Below are positions 20,590 to 29,244 of a stretch of DNA of 64,000 nucleotides, in pieces. The first letter of the stretch is position 1, and each line of letters begins with the position of its first letter. A program made the position numbers and the translations under genes. The stretch is from CAYSUS01 sp964434165 (GTDB lineage Bacteria; Planctomycetota; Planctomycetia; Pirellulales; Thermoguttaceae), in assembly GCA_964434165.1 (NCBI GenBank), contig CAYSUS010000042.1, positions 1 through 64,000 on the forward strand, read 5' to 3'. The notes beneath the pieces were generated by a model, which made no database searches, had not been told where the DNA came from, and worked only from the letters and a program-made list of their open reading frames with translations.

Positions 20590-22062
20590 TCAGCGCTGTC
20601 CGGCCGGACGCACGTTCTTGCCTTTCCGCTTCGTGAGGCTGTCGCCGAGATCCTCCCGGGCCTTCTCGCCGTATTCCTGGAGCCTGGCCACGACCTCGGG
20701 ATGCTTGTCGGCGACGTTGTTCGACTCGGAGAGGTCCGCTTCCAGGTCGTAGAGCTCCAGGCCGGTCTTCTTCTGCACGTAGGGGACCGGCTTGCCGCCC
20801 TTGCCGCCCGGCCGGCCGTCGAGCGTGCGGTAGCCGTGCGGGAAATGCAGCTTCCACTTGCCGCTCCGCACGGCCTGGAGCTGGTTGTTGGCATAGTAGT
20901 AGTAATACACTTCATGCGGCGTCTTGGCCCCGGGCACGCCCGAGATCAGCGGCCAGATGTCCTCACCGTCGATGATCCGGTCGTCGGGCACCTGGGCCCC
21001 CACGAGTCGGGCCACGGTGGGGAGGATGTCGATCGTCGCGGCCAGCTCGCTGCACTCGGTGCCCGCAGGGATCTTGCCCGGCCACCGCATGATGCAGGGC
21101 TCGCGCACGCCCCCTTCGAAGCTCGTCCCCTTGCCTTCGCGCAGCGGCAGCGCACACCCGCCGTGCTCGCCGTAGGAGAGCCACGGGCCGTTGTCCGAGG
21201 TGAAGATCACCAGCGTCTTCTCGTCCAGCCCTTGCTGCTTCAAGGCATCGAGGATCTGCCCCACCGACCAGTCGATCTCCATGATCACGTCGCCGTAGAG
21301 CCCGCGGGCCGACTTGCCTTCGTACTTCTCGGAAACGAACAGCGGTACATGCGGCATGGAGTGGGCCACGTAGAGCAGGAACGGCCGGTCCTTGCTCTTC
21401 TCGATGAACTTCACCGCGCGCTCCGTGTACCACGTGGTCAGGTGCGTCTGGTCCTCGGCCGAGACGTTGTCGTTGACGACCTTCTCCCCGTCGATCAACG
21501 GCAGCGCGGGGAAGTGCTTGGCCGTGGGGTGATAGGGCCACATATCGTTCGAGTACGGGAGACCGAAGTACTCGTCGAAGCCGTTGCGCGTAGGAAGGAA
21601 CTTGGGGGCGTCGCCCAGGTGCCACTTGCCGAAGCACGCCGTGGCGTAGCCGCGCTGCTTGACCAACTCGCCCAGCGTCACTTCGTCCGGATGGATACCC
21701 CGCCTCGCCCCCGGGCCCAGCGCTCCGTGGATGCCCACGCGGTTGGAGTAGCAGCCGGTCATCAGTGCCGCGCGCGAAGCCGAGCACACGGCCTGGGCCA
21801 CGTAGAAGCTCGTGAACCGCCGCCCCTCGCGGGCCATGCGGTCCAGGTTCGGGGTCTTGATGTCCGGCGACCCAAAGCAGCCCACGTCCTGATAGCCCTG
21901 GTCGTCGGTGAACACGATGACGATGTTGGGGCGCGCCGCACGGGCCCCGTTCTCTTCCGCGGACGCCCGCGCCGCGGAGCCTACCCATCCGGCGGCCGCA
22001 AGGGCCACCGCAATCAGCAGCCGTACGAGGAGGGCTTGGCCAGAGATCGTGGTTGGCAGCAT
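20590..22062 (-). CDS. Exported arylsulfatase
   Basis: A formylglycine-dependent sulfatase of about 490 residues. The start follows an AGGGGGAAT and opens a signal peptide (LLVRLLIAVALAAAGWVGSA). The mature protein begins with the metal-binding RPNIVIVFTDDQGYQDVG. The maturation motif is CSASRAALMTG, in which Cys is the residue converted to formylglycine; Ala takes the place of the more common Pro. KWHLGDAPKFLP and the FTSDNGPW block complete the active site. It would desulfate glycans outside the cytoplasm. Its 5' end lies 217 bases from the left edge of the integrated element. Confidence 0.95.
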   Translation of the reverse strand: MLPTTISGQALLVRLLIAVALAAAGWVGSAARASAEENGARAARPNIVIVFTDDQGYQDVGCFGSPDIKTPNLDRMAREGRRFTSFYVAQAVCSASRAALMTGCYSNRVGIHGALGPGARRGIHPDEVTLGELVKQRGYATACFGKWHLGDAPKFLPTRNGFDEYFGLPYSNDMWPYHPTAKHFPALPLIDGEKVVNDNVSAEDQTHLTTWYTERAVKFIEKSKDRPFLLYVAHSMPHVPLFVSEKYEGKSARGLYGDVIMEIDWSVGQILDALKQQGLDEKTLVIFTSDNGPWLSYGEHGGCALPLREGKGTSFEGGVREPCIMRWPGKIPAGTECSELAATIDILPTVARLVGAQVPDDRIIDGEDIWPLISGVPGAKTPHEVYYYYYANNQLQAVRSGKWKLHFPHGYRTLDGRPGGKGGKPVPYVQKKTGLELYDLEADLSESNNVADKHPEVVARLQEYGEKAREDLGDSLTKRKGKNVRPAGQR

Positions 22063-22278
22063 CGGATTCCCCCTTCCAACTGGTCGGTAACAGGTCAACT
22101 TGGCCTGCGGCGAACGACGGACCGCCGGCAGGAACATGATAGCGTAATCCGCCGCTGCCGCGCATGCAGCCAGGCAAGGCAACCCGACCGTCAGAAGGGA
22201 ACGCCAAGAGATGAAGACACCCAACATGCTGTCAAACAACACGTTAGGTGGAATATCGAACTGCCGGAGAAGGCTAGA

Positions 22279-22327
22279 AAGAGGCGCCGCCCGGATTCGA
22301 ACCGGGGATGGCGGATTTGCAATCCGC
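22279..22327. repeat. Left attachment site (attL)
   Basis: This 49-bp stretch, from AAGAGGCGCCGCCCGG to GATTTGCAATCCGC, is identical to 32245-32293. It is the 3' half of tRNA-Cys, from the anticodon arm to just beyond the acceptor end. The upstream chromosome joins at 22278 and element DNA starts at 22328. Confidence 0.92.
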
Positions 22328-22533
22328 CGTCCAAGTCGCCCAACCAGCAACAGGATAACGACTTAGGGCACGTCGCTTCTGGCCTGGGGGCAGAAACGGG
22401 GGCAGTTGAACCTAACCCCCCGGCCCCAGACCCCGCGCTGCAAGCCGTTGTCCAAGCATGGCCGGCGCTGTCCGACGCCCTACGAGAAGCGATTCTAACA
22501 CTGGTCCAAGCGGCCGGGAAGGGCGCGGATTAG
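22328..22533 (+). pseudogene. Orphan integrase C-terminal tail 1
   Basis: Reading on from the att repeat in the frame used by the integrase at the right end gives 68 residues to a TAG at 22531-22533. They include GAETGAVE and VVQAWPALSDALREAILTLV. There is no start codon of its own. In an excised circle this segment would be the natural end of the integrase gene, because the codon phase across both att copies is the same. A second homologous tail follows directly. I call it a displaced gene end rather than a decayed gene. Confidence 0.75.
22386..22409 (+). repeat. Tandem octamer pair, left copy
   Basis: GGGGGCAG occurs twice, spaced by AAAC, and is followed by TTGA. The 24-base unit recurs with one mismatch at 32087-32110 in the same orientation near the right end. 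It may be an integrase arm-type site, or reflect a conserved coding motif (GAExGAVE) in the integrase tail. Confidence 0.5.
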
Positions 22534-22534
22534 G

Positions 22535-22768
22535 GACGGGACAGGATTCGAACTGGTTTCCGCAAAGGGCGTTTATCAAACAAGTTGCGGTAAGCGGTGC
22601 ACCCCAGGCGGTGCAGAATCCGGTGCAGCTGATGCACGAATACCCCCGATGGACCCAAGGCTGGCCCTTGTGCAAGCGGCCTGGCCCCGGCTGCCCGAGG
22701 CGGACCGCAAGGCAATCCTGGCCATTGTCCGAAAGGCTTCCGAAGGCCTCGGGAGGACGGACGGATGA
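22535..22768 (+). pseudogene. Orphan integrase C-terminal tail 2 with tRNA-like start
   Basis: The frame starting at 22535 begins DGTGFELVSAKG, the kind of peptide produced when a gene reads antisense through a tRNA T-arm (GGATTCGAAC). It ends with GAESGAADARIPP, then LVQAAWPRLPEADRKAILAI and a TGA at 22766-22768. From GAE onward it aligns without gaps to tail 1, with about 22 of 46 residues identical by eye. It is probably the captured left end of a related element that used another tRNA. It has no start codon of its own. Confidence 0.65.
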
Positions 22769-23096
22769 ACGAATCGCCCTGCCCAGCCGCAATCATGGAC
22801 CTTCGCGAGGTGGCTTGACCTGCCTAACGGCTGGCGGGCACGGAGCGGGGAGGTTTAGATGGCTTGGGCGAGGTGTTGGGCCTCGACCCAGTCTTCGGCC
22901 TCCTGGAAGGAGGTGTGCGCGTTAGGTCTACAGTCGGCGGTGTAACCTTATGCTGAGAAAGTGGTTAGGGCGATTCTTGGCCTGCCTACCCTTTGCCCCC
23001 CGGGGCGCCCCCCTGGCGGGTTCCTCTTGTCTAAGCCTGCCTCTCTGGAGAGCGCAACGAAAAAGTCGAGACCCCCCCAACGGGATTACCAAGAAC
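22769..23096. other. Left-end region without clear genes
   Basis: About 330 bases of element DNA. On the minus strand 22857-22920 reads AHTSFQEAEDWVEAQHLAQAI followed by a stop, which looks like the end of a small protein, but an upstream stop and the absence of a start leave only a fragment. The plus-strand frame from 22950 has no coding character that I trust. Confidence 0.35.
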
Positions 23097-24239
23097 CTAC
23101 CAAATGCCGGTGCGGCGGGGTGTACGGCCGAACACACGCAGCGAACCGCTCAAGTTGCTGTACTCGATAACGCGGCCGCTACTCTTATCGATCTTGACTC
23201 TGTCAGAGGAGTTGTAGGTCCACTCCCAATAATCAGAGCACGAACGAAAAGCCGTGGGTGTTCCCTGGGCTCTTAGGACATCCTTTACTGTCGAGCCTTG
23301 CCCGAATAGTGCGTTAGACTGTGGGGATACAATCTGGCCGTTAACAGGCAACGCGACAAGCAACCCACCGCTGTGGTTGGCCCATCCGATAACGCGGTCA
23401 GTCTTTTCGTCGAATATGACTTTTTCGAAGCCGTTGTATACCCACTCCTCGTACCCGAGGTACGGCCAAACCTTCCGGGGCGGTCCCTGAACCTCCTGCA
23501 CAATCGCCTTGGTCGAGCCAAAGGTCCAGTACTTCGGGGGGTCCGGCTTGGGGACAGCCCGAGCGGCCCGGTATGACTCCAGGCTAGGCCAGTCTTGTCG
23601 GCGAGGCGTCTTGATGGTTGAGCGTTTGGCCGGTGTCGCCTGCGGGGCCTCACCCTCGTCAATGGCGGGCACGTATGCTCGGGAGGGTCGCGTCTCATCG
23701 TTGACCGGCTTGTTTGCTTTGTAGCGCCCTGTCGCGCTTGTTGAGGGCTTGCGTTCGCCTGATTGGTAAGTCGCCTCTGCCACGAATCCCACGACTACGC
23801 CTCCGAGCACGAATCCCAAGAACCCTGCCAAAGTGATGAGTGCCCAAGAGATTTGAGAGCGTGAGAGGAGCGCTGGCGAGCCCGATGCTGCCGGCTCTTG
23901 GGCTGGCGGGCTTGAAGGCGCCGGCTCCCGGGTTGGCGGGCTGGGTGTCGTTCGCATGGGCGGCCCGCCGGTTTGTGGCGATACTGGCGTCGGCTTATGA
24001 GCCGACCCGGGGGGCATGGCAGGCGAATCGAAGAAACCGGTACGATTGAGCCAGTAGATACCCAGCGGCACCCCAACGAAAAACAGGGGGTTCAGGAGTC
24101 CGGCGAGTATCGCCCCTTCCGAACTGCCACCGCCGCCGACGCTGGCGCTTGCCCAGAAGCCCAAGACCCCGAGGGCGACTGAGATAATGCCCGCGGGCTT
24201 CATCCATTCCGGTGCATCGCTGCCGGACTGCTTGCTCAT
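23097..24239 (-). CDS. Membrane protein with two F-GST-QG repeats
   Basis: The 380-residue product has hydrophobic segments near residues 14-60 (IISVALGVLGFWASA, ILAGLLNPLFFVGVPLGIYW) and a strong one near 125-150 (ALITLAGFLGFVLGGVVVGF), separated by a Pro/Ser-rich linker. The C-terminal part has two similar units. One runs FGSTKAIVQEVQGPPRK ... VIFDEKTDRVIGWAN; the other FGQGSTVKDVLRAQGTPT ... VKIDKSSGRVIEYSN. This short repeat occurs in many bacterial envelope proteins of unknown function. It lies at the left end of the element as cargo. The start was set at an ATG just ahead of the first membrane segment. Confidence 0.65.
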   Translation of the reverse strand: MSKQSGSDAPEWMKPAGIISVALGVLGFWASASVGGGGSSEGAILAGLLNPLFFVGVPLGIYWLNRTGFFDSPAMPPGSAHKPTPVSPQTGGPPMRTTPSPPTREPAPSSPPAQEPAASGSPALLSRSQISWALITLAGFLGFVLGGVVVGFVAEATYQSGERKPSTSATGRYKANKPVNDETRPSRAYVPAIDEGEAPQATPAKRSTIKTPRRQDWPSLESYRAARAVPKPDPPKYWTFGSTKAIVQEVQGPPRKVWPYLGYEEWVYNGFEKVIFDEKTDRVIGWANHSGGLLVALPVNGQIVSPQSNALFGQGSTVKDVLRAQGTPTAFRSCSDYWEWTYNSSDRVKIDKSSGRVIEYSNLSGSLRVFGRTPRRTGIW

Positions 24240-24463
24240 CGCTTTGGCCCCCCAGTGGACACAACGGCAGATTCCTGTGATTGTACCTCGGGGCCCCATC
24301 GCGCCCACCCACACCGCGCAGGGGGTGTTTTCGCAAGTTCGGGGAGCCGCTAACATATGCCTAACGGCCGGGGACGCCCGGCCTTCTCTCGGCCCTTGCG
24401 CGGCTGGATTCTCGCCTTTCACCAGCCCGCGCTGGGGCCGACGTGTGCAGGAAAGGCGAATCT

Positions 24464-25408
24464 ATGGCGGGCTCAATCGAGAGGCTCAACGCAGCGCTGG
24501 AGAAACTCAGGCGCGAAGCACAGAGGGCGCTACGCCAACACGACCAGTACGCCTATCACTATCCCGACCCGGAGTTATGCGACGCTGTCGCATCCTTCAG
24601 CGAGGAACTCCAGGCGTTCACCGGTGGGGACGAAATAGCGCGTCGGGCGGACATTGCGGTTCAGCGCACCTCGGAAGACACGCCCTATGCCCTAGCTTTG
24701 CTTGGGGTTGACGAGGCCGGGCTGCGTCAGCACTTGCCGATGGGCTTTCTGAAAACGGGCGATTCACGCCTCCCTAGTCCCCATTCGGTCCGTACAGAGT
24801 TGGCTGCTGCGCGCAAGCTTCTTGGGCCCCTGGAGGATCGAACGCTCACCTCCAAACAGAAAGCGGCGCTTCGCAAGTGGGAAACAGAACTGGAGAAGAT
24901 CGAAGCAGAAGCGACTTCGGTCTTCTGTCTGGGGTGCCAGTGGCTCAAACTGCTGCGTGACTGGGCCCGGGGAATTCGGGACGGGGTGCTGGCCGACGAA
25001 CGGCCTGATGCGGAATATCGAGACTGGAAGGCCGTGGGGGTAGCGGGATCGCGACTGACACGGGACGCAATCGGTTTGAGCCTGGAAGCCGCGGATGTAC
25101 TGGTGGAATGGGCCACAGAGCAAACGCACACCTTGGAGAAAGCGGACACGGCACACTCCCCGGACTTCCATTCAGTTCGTTGGTTCGGAACTGAGTATAC
25201 CTTCACTAACAACCAAGCGCCTTGCGTTCAAGCCCTTTGGGAGGCGTGGGAGAAGGGCACGCCCGAGCTTTCGGGCGAATACCTTCTTGAGAAAGCGGAC
25301 GCTTGCACATCCCGGCTTAATCTCGTCTTTCGTAACAGTGAAGCTTGGGGGCGGCTGATAGTTCCCGGCACGCGGAAAGGCAACTATCGGCTGAAGGAGC
25401 CGAACTGA
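24464..25408 (+). CDS. Hypothetical protein, element cargo
   Basis: A 314-residue cytosolic protein I do not recognise. It is rich in charged helices, with N-terminal SIERLNAALEKLRREAQRAL and a middle segment KAALRKWETELEKIEAEATS. It has a Cys-Leu-Gly-Cys pair near residue 152 and no signal peptide or membrane segment. The ATG at 24464 follows AGGAAAGG. It is divergent from the membrane protein gene and lies ahead of the replication genes on the same strand. Confidence 0.6.
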   Translation: MAGSIERLNAALEKLRREAQRALRQHDQYAYHYPDPELCDAVASFSEELQAFTGGDEIARRADIAVQRTSEDTPYALALLGVDEAGLRQHLPMGFLKTGDSRLPSPHSVRTELAAARKLLGPLEDRTLTSKQKAALRKWETELEKIEAEATSVFCLGCQWLKLLRDWARGIRDGVLADERPDAEYRDWKAVGVAGSRLTRDAIGLSLEAADVLVEWATEQTHTLEKADTAHSPDFHSVRWFGTEYTFTNNQAPCVQALWEAWEKGTPELSGEYLLEKADACTSRLNLVFRNSEAWGRLIVPGTRKGNYRLKEPN

Positions 25409-25532
25409 CGAGAAATCCTCTGGTGTGCGCCAAAATCACCCCTAGCGCACCAGTGGCGCACAGGTGTTCCGTCAGAATGCCCGCATGGCGATGGCTGCGG
25501 TGGCCAGCAATCCTCACCTGGAGGCCCATGCG

Positions 25533-25736
25533 ATGGTATCTGACGAGCTCCTATCTCTACCCCGGATGGCGCGGCGGCTTGGCGTGACGCAGGCGTGGCT
25601 GCGAGCAGCGGCCGACGGAGGCGAAGTGCCATGCCTGAAAGCCGGCCGGCGTCTTCTCTTCAACCCTGGGGCCGTGGAAAAGGCTTTGGCTGAACAAGCC
25701 GCGCAGTCGCGGATGGGGGTGGCCGATGGCAACTAG
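25533..25736 (+). CDS. Small MerR/excisionase-like DNA-binding protein
   Basis: A 67-residue protein with a winged-helix pattern: LSLPRMARRLGVTQAWLRAA, then EVPCLKAGRRLLFNPGAVEKAL. This resembles helix-turn-helix proteins of the excisionase/MerR group. TGGAGG lies eight bases before the ATG. Its 3' end overlaps the next gene by 11 bases, so the two are probably translationally coupled. A role as recombination directionality factor or regulator of the replication module is inferred from position. Confidence 0.7.
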   Translation: MVSDELLSLPRMARRLGVTQAWLRAAADGGEVPCLKAGRRLLFNPGAVEKALAEQAAQSRMGVADGN

Positions 25737-25971
25737 CCTCACCACCGCGACTTCGGGCATCGTGCCCGAGCTTCTGACCACGCGGCAGGCTGCGGACTTG
25801 TGCGGCATCGGGGAGAGGACGTTGTGGCGATATTCGCGCAGCGGCGCTGCCCCGGCCCCGCTGAAGCTTGGCCCCGGCAAGCAAGGCGCGGTGCGGTTCT
25901 CTCGGCGAGCAATCCTCGAATGGATTGAAGCCGGATGCCCTCGATGCGATGCGAAAGGGGGTGCGGAATGA
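25726..25971 (+). CDS. AlpA/excisionase-like DNA-binding protein
   Basis: An 81-residue protein with LLTTRQAADLCGIGERTLWR as the helix-turn-helix, followed by a basic wing (VRFSRRAILEWIEAGCP). This matches AlpA/Xis-like proteins of integrative elements. It overlaps the upstream gene by 11 bases and its TGA overlaps the ATG of the primase gene, so the group forms a tightly coupled unit. Which of the two small proteins acts as excisionase cannot be told from sequence. Confidence 0.75.
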   Translation: MATSLTTATSGIVPELLTTRQAADLCGIGERTLWRYSRSGAAPAPLKLGPGKQGAVRFSRRAILEWIEAGCPRCDAKGGAE

Positions 25972-26873
25972 CGCGGAGTTCAAACGATTGGAACCGGGTT
26001 TCCCGCATTCGACACTGCCCAATTTGCGACCGGCCCGACTGGTGCTTGTATGCGGGCCCGGCCGATTGCCCCACGGCGGCGATTCGTGCGCGCGTGGATG
26101 CTGGGGCGGTGAAGCGGGTTGGTGAAGCGGGCTGGCTGCACCGGCTGCGGGACGATTGGCGAGCCCCGAGGGTGCGAACTGTCCGATTCGCAGCCCCCGA
26201 TGGCCCGGCCCGCGACTACGGCAAGCTGGCTGCCGGATGGGCTACCACTATCTGGCCCGGGGCTGTCGAAAGCCTCGCGAAACGACTAGGGGTGTCGGCA
26301 GGGAGCTTGCGGCGGCTGGCCGTAGGTTGGGCGAGCACGTTCAACGCCCATAGTTTCCCCATGCAGGACGCTTTCGGGCGGGTAACTGGGATCCGCCTGC
26401 GAGCCCCGAACGGCCGAAAGTGGAGCGTACCCGGGGGCAAGGAGGGGCTGTTCGTTCCCTCGGGCCTGCCATCCGGCGGCCGGCTGCTTGTGACGGAAGG
26501 CCCCACGGATACGGCGGCCTTGCTCGATCTGGGGTTCACCGCGGTCGGCCGCCCATCGTGTTCTGGTGGGCGGCACCACGTTGTCGAATTGGCCCAACGG
26601 CTGCAAGCCGTGGAAGTGGTGGTTGTGGCCGACAGGGACGTGCCCGGCATGGCTGGCGCAAACGCGCTGGCGGACGTGCTGGTTGCGTTCGCGGCATCGG
26701 TGCGCGTGATCGCCCCGCCCCAAGGTGTGAAGGACGCCCGGGCCTGGCTGAACGCTGGAGCAACGGCGGGCGAGGTGGAAGCGGCAATCGAGGCGGCCCC
26801 GGTTCGGCGGCTGGTGGTGACCACGGAAAAGAAAGGCAGGCGGCACGATGCCCGAGCAAGGCAAACGCGGTGA
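25968..26873 (+). CDS. Toprim-domain primase
   Basis: A 301-residue DNA primase-like protein of a replicating element. The ATG at 25968 overlaps the upstream stop in an ATGA arrangement. A zinc-finger-like segment starts near residue 17 (CPICDRPDWC). The Toprim core lies near residues 165-230: LLVTEGPTDTAALL carries the catalytic Glu, and VVVVADRDVPG the DxD-type metal site. The C-terminus is basic. It overlaps the helicase gene by 26 bases. P4-like satellites join primase and helicase in one chain; here they are separate. Confidence 0.85.
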   Translation: MTRSSNDWNRVSRIRHCPICDRPDWCLYAGPADCPTAAIRARVDAGAVKRVGEAGWLHRLRDDWRAPRVRTVRFAAPDGPARDYGKLAAGWATTIWPGAVESLAKRLGVSAGSLRRLAVGWASTFNAHSFPMQDAFGRVTGIRLRAPNGRKWSVPGGKEGLFVPSGLPSGGRLLVTEGPTDTAALLDLGFTAVGRPSCSGGRHHVVELAQRLQAVEVVVVADRDVPGMAGANALADVLVAFAASVRVIAPPQGVKDARAWLNAGATAGEVEAAIEAAPVRRLVVTTEKKGRRHDARARQTR

Positions 26874-28512
26874 GAGTCCCAAGGGGCTGCAACTCGAATA
26901 CACCCCAAGCGGCCGGAACGGTTCGGCAACGATAACGGCGAAGCTGGCCGGCGAAGTGCTGGCGGTCGAAAGCCTGAACTTGAGCAAGAGCAAAGCCCGG
27001 GCGACCTTCGCCCAAACGGTGTGCGACGGGCGGGCCGGCATCGACCGGGGCGAAGTGGAGGCCGAACTTCTGAAGTTGGCGGCCGACCTGGCAGCGAAGC
27101 CGGCCGGCGGCGAGCCGGTTGATTGGGGTAACCTGCCCGAGCTTGACGTTTCTCGAATCGTCCGGCCGGAGCGGTTCATTGCTCCCGAGGTTTCCGGCTT
27201 GGCGGTGCCGACGATGACCACCCTCGGCGATAAGGTGGTCGGCCGGTGGCAAGCCTACCTGCGGTGGCAGGACGGCAAGCGGGAGCGGCGGGCCCTCGGG
27301 CCGACAATCGACTTGCCCGGCGGCGGACGGTTCTACGTACACCCCGAGCCGGCCGAACCCACCCCGACGATGCGGCCCGGTTGGTCGGCTGCGGCCCGAG
27401 GGGAGTGGTTGAAAAGCAAACCGGCCCCGAACCCGGCCGAGGTGTTCAAGGGGCTGTGCGAGCGGGTGGCCTACTTCCTGGACCTCCCCCGTCCCGAGGC
27501 ACCCGGCACAACGGCAACGCTGGCCCTCTGGTCGGTTCTGAGCTACTGCTACCAAGCATGGCCGGCGGTTCCCTACCTGTACGTTGGCGGCCCCCTCGGG
27601 TCCGGCAAGAGCCGGGTTTTCGAGATTGTCAACCGGTTGGTGTTTCGGCCCCTGGCTTCGTCCAACATGAGCGCGGCGAGCCTGTTTCGTACCTTGCACG
27701 CAAGCGGCGGTACGCTGCTACTTGACGAAGCCGAGCGGTTGCGGGATACGCGAAGCCCCGACGTTGCCGAGTTGCTTTCGGCACTCTTGGGCGGGCACAA
27801 ACGCGGCGGCACGGCAACGCGGCTTGAGCCGGTGGGCGAAAGCGGCTTTAAGACTGTATCGTTTGAGGTGTACGGCCCGAAGGCCCTGGCGTGCATCTCG
27901 GGGTTGCCCCCGGCCCTGAGAAGCCGAGCTATCCGAATTGGGATGTTTCGGGCGGGGCCGACCAGCGAGAAGCCGCGGCGGCGAATCGACGCCGAGCCGG
28001 CCCGGTGGCAACGGCTGCGGGATGACCTGCACGCCCTGGCCCTGGAACACGGCTCCACCTGGCTTGAGCTTGCCGACCGACACGAAGTATGCCCAGCGAT
28101 GAGCGGGCGGGACTTCGAGCTTTGGCAGCCCCTCCTTGCCCTCGCAAGCTGGATTGAGGAAGCGGGAGCGACCGGGCTTCTGAAGCTGTTGCAGGGGCAC
28201 GCCCTGGAAACCATCGACGCGGGCCGGGACGACCAAACCCCCGACCATGATGAAACACTGTTGCGGCTTCTGGCCGAGTCGGTCCGGTTCGGTGAGCGGC
28301 CGACCCCCGGCGAGATTCTCGACAAGGCGAAGGGGGCCGAGCCCGAGGGCTTCAAGCGGTGGACCCCGCGTGCGGTCTCCGAACACCTGAAACGCTACGG
28401 GCTGGCGACCATCAAAACGGACGGCAAGAAACGGTATGCCCGGGTGGGGCGTGATGACCTCGGGCGAATCGAAACAAGCTACGGCATCGACCTCGGTTTG
28501 CAGGACCAATAG
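26848..28512 (+). CDS. P4/D5-like replicative helicase ATPase
   Basis: A 554-residue ATPase. A Walker A loop, GGPLGSGKSRVFEIV, lies near residue 250, Walker B (GTLLLDEAERL) near 290, and an arginine-finger-like LPPALRSRAIRI near 355. The C-terminal part (TPRAVSEHLKRYGL) looks like a winged helix. The arrangement fits superfamily 3-like or DUF3631-type helicases that unwind origins of plasmids, phages and satellites. The gene overlaps the primase gene and ends beside the repeat cluster at 28531-28683, consistent with initiation there. Confidence 0.8.
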   Translation: MPEQGKRGESPKGLQLEYTPSGRNGSATITAKLAGEVLAVESLNLSKSKARATFAQTVCDGRAGIDRGEVEAELLKLAADLAAKPAGGEPVDWGNLPELDVSRIVRPERFIAPEVSGLAVPTMTTLGDKVVGRWQAYLRWQDGKRERRALGPTIDLPGGGRFYVHPEPAEPTPTMRPGWSAAARGEWLKSKPAPNPAEVFKGLCERVAYFLDLPRPEAPGTTATLALWSVLSYCYQAWPAVPYLYVGGPLGSGKSRVFEIVNRLVFRPLASSNMSAASLFRTLHASGGTLLLDEAERLRDTRSPDVAELLSALLGGHKRGGTATRLEPVGESGFKTVSFEVYGPKALACISGLPPALRSRAIRIGMFRAGPTSEKPRRRIDAEPARWQRLRDDLHALALEHGSTWLELADRHEVCPAMSGRDFELWQPLLALASWIEEAGATGLLKLLQGHALETIDAGRDDQTPDHDETLLRLLAESVRFGERPTPGEILDKAKGAEPEGFKRWTPRAVSEHLKRYGLATIKTDGKKRYARVGRDDLGRIETSYGIDLGLQDQ

Positions 28513-28530
28513 ACATACCCCCGAGAAAGA

Positions 28531-28683
28531 GCCCTACGTGCCCTATGTACCCTTTGCCCCCGAAAACCCTGAGAGAAACCGGCCCAAGCGACAGGGCACG
28601 TTGCCCGGATAAGTGCCCTGCCCGAGGGCACGAAAACGCCCAGGAAACCGGCCCGACAGGGCACGTAGGGTACATAGGGCACG
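28531..28683. repeat. Iteron-like cluster, candidate replication origin
   Basis: The 7-mer AGGGCAC or its complement occurs six times: 28538, 28593, 28613, 28625, 28658 and 28676. A perfect 17-bp inverted repeat, CGTGCCCTATGTACCCT, spans 28537-28553 and 28667-28683. GAAACCGGCCC is repeated at 28575 and 28644, each followed shortly by CGACAGGGCACG. A hairpin, GTGCCCT-GCCCG-AGGGCAC, occupies 28613-28631. It lies directly after the primase and helicase genes. Confidence 0.6.
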
Positions 28684-28713
28684 CTGCCGGGGGTAGGTAG
28701 GAAGGGGTTTTCG

Positions 28714-29244
28714 ATGCGCTACCACGCGGCCGACTTCCTGACGGGACTTTTCGACAGCACGGTGATGGGCCTGGTGGGCCCCGGCCCCGAGGCCCGGACG
28801 CCCACGGCGGCGGCTGACGGGCCCGCGCCCGATGGTGCGAGCCCCGGGCAGACCGACGCCTCGGGCGAGCCCGCCGACTGGCCCGCTCCCGACGCCCCGG
28901 ACTTCAGCGGTTGGGTTCTGCGGCCGGACGCCACGGGCCGGTTGGGGTGGGAGCCTGCCGACCTGCCGGAGGATGAACGCCTTTGGCTGGATAGGCTGCC
29001 CGAGCGGGACGAACGGATGCCGGGCGTGGTTGCGATTGGCGACGCCCCAAGCTTCCCCGCGGACGATGCCCCGCTGTCGGGCTGCCCGCGGTGCGGGACG
29101 CTGGAACTCTGGTGGGACTTGCTGGGCGGGGTTCACTGCCAGCGGTGCGACCGGGAGGCATTCCAGCGGGCGGGCTGCTGCGCAACTGGCGAAGCAGTTG
29201 GGGGGCAGCATCAGCCAGCTGTCCGGTGTCGCCTCCAAACGTAG
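28714..29244 (+). CDS. Zinc-ribbon protein of the replication module
   Basis: A 176-residue acidic, Pro/Ala-rich protein with a C-terminal zinc ribbon (CPRCGTLELWW ... HCQRCD). The ATG follows AGGAAGGGG. It is transcribed with the helicase, across the repeat cluster. A DNA-binding or adaptor role in element replication is possible but unproven. Its last 34 bases overlap the convergent lectin gene. Confidence 0.6.
   Translation: MRYHAADFLTGLFDSTVMGLVGPGPEARTPTAAADGPAPDGASPGQTDASGEPADWPAPDAPDFSGWVLRPDATGRLGWEPADLPEDERLWLDRLPERDERMPGVVAIGDAPSFPADDAPLSGCPRCGTLELWWDLLGGVHCQRCDREAFQRAGCCATGEAVGGQHQPAVRCRLQT

Noticed and set aside
20506..22533. Plus-strand frame from inside the sulfatase gene into the element
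   Set aside because: Most of it is antisense to the sulfatase. Only its last part, after the att repeat, looks real, as an integrase tail.
22412..22792. Minus-strand frame at the left end of the element
   Set aside because: Antisense to the two integrase tails, with no motif.
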